A DNA stretch of 37,433 nucleotides. Origin: Bacteroidota bacterium (GTDB lineage Bacteria > Bacteroidota > Bacteroidia > Bacteroidales > Bacteroidaceae). This document shows, piece after piece, positions 32,652 through 37,433 of this stretch (position 1 is its first letter; the number at the start of each line of letters is the position of its first letter). The stretch is taken from NCBI GenBank assembly GCA_023458215.1, contig JAEXAJ010000022.1:1-37433 (forward strand). Direction: 5' to 3'. The notes beneath the pieces were generated by a model. It worked only from the letters and a program-made list of their open reading frames with translations. It was not told where the DNA came from and searched no databases. Position numbers and translations under genes: made by a program.

Positions 32652-33272
32652 ATGTCGGATAATTTAGGCTATGAAAGTATGAATGAAAATTTTGATCTGA
32701 CTTATAAACTTCTTTTCCGGAAGTATTACACGAATCTGCTCTTCTATGCCACGCGCATTGTAGGCGAAGAAGAAGCGGAGGATGTAGTACAAGATGTATT
32801 TGTTGAACTATGGCGTCGGCAAGACTCGATGACTGTGGGCGACCAGATACAGGCTTTTTTGTATAGGGCGGTGTATACCCGCGCGTTGAATGTGTTGAAA
32901 CATCGGGATATTAAGAATAGCTATGAGGCTGTGATGCTTGAGATTCACCAAAAGAGGATAGAGTTTTACCAACCCGATAGCAACGATGTAGTGAAAAGAA
33001 TAGAAGACGGAGAACTACGAAGGGAATTGTCCGATGCCATCAATGAATTGCCGGACAAGTGTAAAATGGTTTTCAAACTAAGTTATATGCACGACATGAA
33101 GAATAAGGAAATAGCCGAAGCGATGGGTATTTCACTGCGTACGGTGGAGGCTCATATGTACAAGGCTCTGAAATTATTGCGCGATAGATTGGGTTACTTG
33201 AACCTGATGTCTACATTGTTATTTCTAGGTAAAGTAAGTGTTTTTGTAAAGAGTGTTGTTTTATTAGCATAA
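32652..33272 (+). CDS. ECF-type RNA polymerase sigma factor
   Basis: 206 residues with sigma region 2 (about 25-90, including ATRIVGEEEAEDVVQDVFVELW) and region 4 (about 130-185, KLSYMHDMKNKEIAEAMGISLRTVEAHMYKALK). It ends with a hydrophobic tail of about 20 residues (STLLFLGKVSVFVKSVVLLA). It is of the Bacteroides SigW-like group that partners FecR proteins to control polysaccharide utilisation loci. The ATG at 32652 has no proper spacing from the G-run before it; ATG 32679 (MNENFDLTYK) also fits relatives. The stop overlaps the fecR start (TAATG at 33270-33274), so translation is coupled. Confidence 0.92.
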   Translation: MSDNLGYESMNENFDLTYKLLFRKYYTNLLFYATRIVGEEEAEDVVQDVFVELWRRQDSMTVGDQIQAFLYRAVYTRALNVLKHRDIKNSYEAVMLEIHQKRIEFYQPDSNDVVKRIEDGELRRELSDAINELPDKCKMVFKLSYMHDMKNKEIAEAMGISLRTVEAHMYKALKLLRDRLGYLNLMSTLLFLGKVSVFVKSVVLLA

Positions 33273-34276
33273 TGGATAAAGAAATGAGTAAGTTGAATGA
33301 GGAAATAGTAGCTAAGTTCCTTTTGGGTGAATGTACGGAAGCTGAACTTCGCGAAGTGAACGCTTGGCTGGGTGAGTCAAGGGAGAATACTCGCGAATTG
33401 TTCAAGCTGGAAGAAGTATATCACTTGGGGAAAATAGGTTGTGCCTCAGATGAAGAAGAGATTGAGAAAGCGGAGAAACGACTACTGAAGAGATTGGAGC
33501 AAGAGAAAAACAAACAATATAAAGTACGCCGTATGTATGGCTGGATGCGATATGCTGCTATGTTCATCGGAATCTTTATCTTGGGTGGTGTGGGATATCA
33601 GCTTCTCCGTAATTACGACCAGGCAGAAGAATTGCTGGCGGTTACAACTCAAGATACGGTCAAGGAACTGAAGTTGCCCGATGGAACACAAGTTTGGCTG
33701 AATAAGCATACCACCTTGAAATACCCGCGTGAGTTTTCAACAAACGGAAGAAAGGTTTACCTCGAAGGTGAGGGGTATTTCGAAGTGAAAAGAAATCCCG
33801 AAAAGCCTTTTATCGTTCAGAGCGAGGCGATGCAGGTCAGGGTGTTGGGCACGGTTTTCAATCTGAAATCGGATCATGTAAAGATGTCTGCGGTAGCCAC
33901 TCTGCTGAAAGGAGAAATAGAGGTAAAAGGTAACCATGAAGAAGGAATGATTGTGTTGTCTCCCGGACAAAAAGCCGAATTGAACGGCGTTACCCGCAAG
34001 CTCGTAGTGAAGCAAGTAGATACCGGATTTGAGAACTGGCACGACAATCAGTTCATTTTTGATAAAGCGGACATATACATGATAGCCCGTACATTGGAAA
34101 ATTCTTATGGTGTAAAAATTATTCTTGCGCCCGACATAGACGGGAAGAAGACTTATTCAGGCACAATCAAGAAAAAAGAGAATGTAGAGGCTGTTCTGAA
34201 TCAGATAAAGAATGCTATTCCCATAGAATATAAAGTAGTGGGAGGCAGCGTGTTTTTGTCGTCAAAGAAAAACTAA
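33272..34276 (+). CDS. FecR-family anti-sigma factor
   Basis: 334 residues. The N-terminal cytoplasmic part (1-85) holds the sigma-binding helices; one membrane helix (about 89-107, YAAMFIGIFILGGVGYQLL) follows, then the periplasmic FecR domain (about 130-225, LPDGTQVWLNKHTTLKYP, EGEGYFEVKRN) and a C-terminal DUF4974 domain (about 250-330, FDKADIYMIARTLENSYGV). It holds the ECF sigma until the SusC-like receptor's STN domain signals from the periplasm. It is translationally coupled to the sigma gene. Its stop codon touches copy B of the fold-back repeat. Confidence 0.95.
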   Translation: MDKEMSKLNEEIVAKFLLGECTEAELREVNAWLGESRENTRELFKLEEVYHLGKIGCASDEEEIEKAEKRLLKRLEQEKNKQYKVRRMYGWMRYAAMFIGIFILGGVGYQLLRNYDQAEELLAVTTQDTVKELKLPDGTQVWLNKHTTLKYPREFSTNGRKVYLEGEGYFEVKRNPEKPFIVQSEAMQVRVLGTVFNLKSDHVKMSAVATLLKGEIEVKGNHEEGMIVLSPGQKAELNGVTRKLVVKQVDTGFENWHDNQFIFDKADIYMIARTLENSYGVKIILAPDIDGKKTYSGTIKKKENVEAVLNQIKNAIPIEYKVVGGSVFLSSKKN

Positions 34277-34386
34277 CCCCCCAACCCCCCCTAAAGGGGG
34301 AGGGGGATACTCTCATACCTAATATGCTTATATTTAGGATAATGATATTCGGAGTATCCCCCTTCCCCTTTAGGGGACCGAGGGGT
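34275..34386. repeat. Fold-back repeat element, copy B
   Basis: It begins at the fecR stop and lies in inverted orientation to copy A (23568-23678), with about 93% identity by eye. The inner inverted arms (CCCCTAAAGGGGGAGGG... and ...CCCTTCCCCTTTAGGGG) match over about 25 bases with one mismatch, so a transcript reading through could form a long GC-rich hairpin between fecR and GH92. Confidence 0.88.
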
Positions 34387-34413
34387 TCGCAAAAATAATA
34401 AATACCTAATATC

Positions 34414-36690
34414 ATGAGAAAAATCCTTTTATTAATTTGTTTTTTAAGCAGTGCGCTTGGGATGCAGGCTAAGGACTTTACACAGTACGTCAGTCCGTTG
34501 ATAGGCACCCAATCGAGTTTCGAACTTTCTACGGGTAACACTTACCCTGCTATAGCCCGTCCCTGGGGCATGAACTTCTGGACTCCGCAGACCGGGAAAA
34601 TGGGCGACGGCTGGCAATATGTATATACAGCCAATAAGATCCGTGGTTTCAAACAAACCCATCAACCCAGCCCTTGGATTAACGACTACGGTCAGTTTTC
34701 TATTATGCCCGTAGTTGGCAAACCGGAGTTTGATGAAGAAAAGCGTGCCAGCTGGTTCTCACATAAAGGTGAAGTGGCATTGCCCCATTATTATAAGGTG
34801 TATTTGGCGGAGCATGATGTAGTGACCGAGTTTACCCCTACGGAACGTGCGGTCTTGTTTCGTTTCACTTTCCCGGAGAATGAACATTCCTATATTGTAG
34901 TCGATGCTTTTGACAAAGGTTCTTACGTGAAGATACTTCCCGAACAGAACCGTATCATCGGCTATACTACCCGTAATAGCGGCGGGGTACCCGATAACTT
35001 TAAGAATTACTTTGTGATAGAGTTTGATAAACCGTTCACATATAAAGCTTCCGTCGCCGACGGTGCCCTGAAGGAGAATGCACTGGAGCAATCGGCAGGA
35101 CATGCCGGCGCTATCATCGGCTTTAAGACCCGCAAGGGCGAGGTGGTGCAGGCGCGTGTAGCATCCTCTTTTATCAGTCCCGAACAAGCCGACCGAAACC
35201 TCAAAGAACTGGGCAACGACAGTTTTGAAGCCTTGGTGCAGAAAGGACAAGATGCTTGGAACCAGGTTTTAGGTAAAATAGATGTAGAAGGAGGCAACCT
35301 CGACCAACTCCGTACATTCTACTCATGCCTATATCGCTCCGTACTTTTCCCCCGTGCATTCTACGAACTCGATGAGGCGGGAAATCCCATTCATTATAGT
35401 CCTTATAACGGACAAGTATTGCCCGGATATATGTACACCGATACCGGCTTTTGGGATACTTTCCGTTGTCTGTTCCCCTTCCTGAACCTGATGTATCCGT
35501 CGGTTAACAAGCAGATACAAGAAGGCTTGGTCAACACTTATAAAGAAAGCGGATTCTTCCCCGAATGGGCGAGTCCCGGACATCGTGGTTGTATGATTGG
35601 CAATAATTCGGCTTCCGTTCTTGCCGACGCATATCTGAAAGGTGTAAAAGTGGACGATGTAAACACGCTTTACGAAGGATTGATTCACGGAACGAAGAAC
35701 GTGCATCCCGAAGTGTCTTCTACCGGACGTCTGGGTTATGAATATTATAACGAACTGGGCTATGTACCTTACGATGTGAAAATCAACGAGAATGCTGCCC
35801 GTACTTTGGAATATGCATACGATGACTGGTGCATCTATCAGATGTCCAAAGCTCTGAACCGTCCCAAGAAAGAACAGAAACTCTTTGCGAGCCGCGCCAT
35901 GAATTATAAAAACGTGTTCGACAAAGAAAGCAAACTGATGCGTGGCCGCAACAAAGACGGACAGTTTCAATCGCCTTTCTCACCCTTGAAGTGGGGCGAC
36001 GCATTTACCGAAGGCAATAGCTGGCACTATTCATGGTCGGTATTCCATGACCCTCAAGGTTTGATTGACCTGATGGGTGGCAAGGAATCCTTTGTTCAGA
36101 TGCTGGATTCCGTCTTTATCGTTCCCCCTTTGTTTGATGACAGCTATTACGGTCAGGTTATCCACGAAATACGTGAGATGACAGTGATGAATATGGGTAA
36201 CTACGCCCATGGCAATCAGCCTATCCAACACATGATCTACCTGTATAACTATGCCGGACAGCCCTGGAAAGCGCAATACTGGTTGCGCCAGGTGATGAAT
36301 CGCATGTACACTGCCGGCCCCGACGGCTACTGCGGCGATGAGGACAACGGTCAGACTTCGGCCTGGTATGTATTCTCCGCCCTAGGTTTCTATCCCGTTT
36401 GTCCGGGTACGGATGAATATGTATTGGGTGCGCCATTGTTCCAAAAAGCTACTCTTCATTTTGAGAATGGCAATAGCTTTACAATTGATGCAGCTAATAA
36501 TTCTGCCGATAATCTATATATCGAGTCTCTCCGGTTGAATGGAAATAATTATAGCAAGAATTTCTTGAAACATAGTGATCTGATAAAAGGTGGTGTCCTG
36601 AATTTTGAAATGGGTAACAAGCCCGATATGCAAAGAGGTACTCAACCGGAAGATCTGCCTTATTCTTTTTCGAACGAACTGAAAAAGTAG
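34414..36690 (+). CDS. GH92 family alpha-mannosidase (second copy)
   Basis: 758 residues with an ordinary signal peptide (cut near LGMQAKD, residue about 20), so it is exported, probably to the periplasm, not lipid-anchored. GH92 signatures: PLIGTQSSFELSTGNTYPAIARPWG, DTGFWDTFRCLFPFLN, GYVPYDVKINENAARTLEYAYDDW, EGNSWHYSWSV, HGNQPIQHMIYLYN and GDEDNGQTSAWYVFSALGFYPV. It has HGNQP where the first GH92 has HGNEP; this loop lies near the active site in the family, so linkage preference may differ. No promoter box is seen after fecR, so it likely depends on read-through past copy B of the repeat. Confidence 0.94.
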   Translation: MRKILLLICFLSSALGMQAKDFTQYVSPLIGTQSSFELSTGNTYPAIARPWGMNFWTPQTGKMGDGWQYVYTANKIRGFKQTHQPSPWINDYGQFSIMPVVGKPEFDEEKRASWFSHKGEVALPHYYKVYLAEHDVVTEFTPTERAVLFRFTFPENEHSYIVVDAFDKGSYVKILPEQNRIIGYTTRNSGGVPDNFKNYFVIEFDKPFTYKASVADGALKENALEQSAGHAGAIIGFKTRKGEVVQARVASSFISPEQADRNLKELGNDSFEALVQKGQDAWNQVLGKIDVEGGNLDQLRTFYSCLYRSVLFPRAFYELDEAGNPIHYSPYNGQVLPGYMYTDTGFWDTFRCLFPFLNLMYPSVNKQIQEGLVNTYKESGFFPEWASPGHRGCMIGNNSASVLADAYLKGVKVDDVNTLYEGLIHGTKNVHPEVSSTGRLGYEYYNELGYVPYDVKINENAARTLEYAYDDWCIYQMSKALNRPKKEQKLFASRAMNYKNVFDKESKLMRGRNKDGQFQSPFSPLKWGDAFTEGNSWHYSWSVFHDPQGLIDLMGGKESFVQMLDSVFIVPPLFDDSYYGQVIHEIREMTVMNMGNYAHGNQPIQHMIYLYNYAGQPWKAQYWLRQVMNRMYTAGPDGYCGDEDNGQTSAWYVFSALGFYPVCPGTDEYVLGAPLFQKATLHFENGNSFTIDAANNSADNLYIESLRLNGNNYSKNFLKHSDLIKGGVLNFEMGNKPDMQRGTQPEDLPYSFSNELKK

Positions 36691-36778
36691 AATTGAAGTA
36701 ATAATCTATTAAGCTGAGGCTATACCGAAACACAGACCATTGTATCATTTTGTTATGCCGGGTGTCGAAGAAACAGAT

Positions 36779-36802
36779 ATTATCTTTGTATTGAAAGATA
36801 AT
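36779..36802. repeat. Inverted repeat ATTATCTTT-N6-AAAGATAAT before the SusC-like gene
   Basis: Perfect 9-base arms at 36779-36787 and 36794-36802. The left arm contains a TATCTTTG-like box (36781-36788), so it could be an operator, a divergent promoter site or a weak terminator for the GH92 gene. Nothing else stands out in 36691-36870. Confidence 0.6.
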
Positions 36803-36870
36803 TTGGCTGTTTGATTCTATACTGAAAAACAAAGTGCTAACGGTTTCTGGTTTGGGTATAGTCTCTTTTT

Positions 36871-36899
36871 TTTGATTAATGATAAAAAATGTATTTTTG
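36871..36899 (+). promoter_or_regulatory. Predicted promoter of the SusC-like gene
   Basis: TTTG (36871-36874), a 17-base spacer and TATTTTTG (36892-36899). This is a housekeeping-type match with a short spacer; the local ECF sigma probably uses a different sequence in the same region, which I cannot define from one example. The leader to ATG 36995 is about 88 bases. Confidence 0.45.
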
Positions 36900-36994
36900 G
36901 ACTAAGTGTATTTTCAGATAGCGTTGTTTTATATACGAAAGCAAGAGAAAGGAATCTCTTGAAGTAATTATTGTATAACCTATAATTTTTGTTT

Positions 36995-37433
36995 ATGAAA
37001 AACAATCATGCTTTTCAGAGTTCGATGTTCATGCGAGCTTTATTAGTCTTGTTGTTCATGACGGTTTCGGCTCAATGGGGCTTTGCCCAGTTGAACTTGA
37101 ATGTCTCTCGTGCCACATTAGGCACAGTCATTGAACAGATTAAATCTCAATCAAAGTATCAATTTTTCTATGACGACAAACTAGCGGCGTTGTCCGTGGA
37201 AAATGTCAAGGTGAAAGATGCGTCCATAACAGATGCGTTGACCACAATTCTTAAAGGGAAAAACATTTCGTTTAAGGTGGAAGATAATATCGTCTATCTT
37301 TCAGAAAAAAGCAATTCTCCGCAACAAGGAAATCAGCAAGGTAAAGAACGTACGGTTACCGGAGTAGTGTCGGATGATATGGGGCCGCTGATTGGTGTTA
37401 ATGTCTTAGTTAAAGGTACAAGCAATGGTTGTA
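36995..37433 (+). CDS. SusC-like TonB-dependent receptor with N-terminal STN signalling domain (partial, runs off window)
   Basis: The first 146 codons are present. After a long signal peptide (cut near WGFAQ, residue about 32) comes an STN (secretin/TonB short N-terminal) domain, about 33-100 (LNVSRATLGTVIEQIKSQSK, FFYDDKLAALSV, FKVEDNIVYLS), a Gln/Asn-rich linker, then the start of a carboxypeptidase-regulatory-like domain (TVTGVVSDDMGPLIGVNVLVKG). The STN extension is the mark of receptors that signal to FecR anti-sigma factors, matching the sigma/FecR pair 2.7 kb upstream. The plug, barrel and any SusD partner lie beyond the window. Confidence 0.93.
   Translation, partial: MKNNHAFQSSMFMRALLVLLFMTVSAQWGFAQLNLNVSRATLGTVIEQIKSQSKYQFFYDDKLAALSVENVKVKDASITDALTTILKGKNISFKVEDNIVYLSEKSNSPQQGNQQGKERTVTGVVSDDMGPLIGVNVLVKGTSNGC

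Noticed and set aside
23568..34386. Integrated phage or composite transposon between the two repeat copies
   Set aside because: No transposase, integrase or phage structural gene is present between them; rplU-independent and PUL genes there look chromosomal.
1..37433. tRNA or rRNA genes
   Set aside because: No cloverleaf or rRNA-like stretch was noticed by eye in the intergenic regions; a tRNA scan was not possible.

Overview
The window looks like chromosomal DNA of a Bacteroides species (order Bacteroidales). The signs are the alternative sigma(ABfr) promoter signature TAnnTTTG, often with an upstream TTTG-like box, in front of most genes; the gut-Bacteroidetes families DUF4270, GH92, LytS/LytTR pairs, ECF-sigma/FecR pairs and a SusC-like receptor; and a fused NfnAB-type flavoprotein. 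I cannot fix the species from sequence reading alone.

Layout. 1-6017 is housekeeping: the 5' end of gap (-), mscL, guaA, a Crp/Fnr-like regulator (-) divergent from an amidohydrolase, marC, and a rhomboid protease (-). 6193-10838 is a glycogen/alpha-glucan operon (GH133 debranching enzyme, GT4 synthase-like glycosyltransferase, GH57 alpha-amylase-like protein). It converges on a minus-strand pair, a half-length GT5 starch-synthase-like protein and a DUF4270 lipoprotein (10918-13335). 13581-14799 is panC-panD. 14874-17177 (-) is the fused NfnA/NfnB (glutamate-synthase-like) flavoprotein. 17426-21282 is an apparent operon of an outer-membrane beta-barrel receptor, a LytS-type sensor kinase and a LytTR response regulator. 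21356-23382 (-) carries serS and rplU-rpmA.

23383-30356 is more accessory in character. It has a 900-bp gene-free stretch holding a fold-back repeat and one or two candidate small RNAs, a HAD phosphatase fused to a membrane DUF3667 region (-), a MORN-repeat protein, two lipoproteins of unknown function, and a DUF1016/YhcG nuclease remnant. 30357-37433 is the left part of a polysaccharide utilisation locus: GH92 lipoprotein, ECF sigma factor, FecR anti-sigma factor, second GH92 enzyme, then the start of a SusC-like receptor with an N-terminal STN signalling domain. In such loci the receptor's STN domain contacts the FecR protein when glycan is bound, freeing the sigma factor to activate the locus; GH92 enzymes are exo-alpha-mannosidases, so the likely substrate is mannan or N-glycan.

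The most unusual points are: a four-unit array of 22-bp hairpins (706-789); two inverted copies of a ~111-bp fold-back element 10.7 kb apart, one sitting inside the PUL between fecR and GH92; a promoter plus mutually exclusive hairpins plus intrinsic terminator with no ORF (23773-23904), which looks like a small RNA; an 8 x 8-bp tandem repeat abutting the ECF sigma start; glycogen genes whose GH57 and GT5 members have lost canonical motifs; and the HAD-DUF3667 fusion. I found no single large, clearly new system; these are the candidates.
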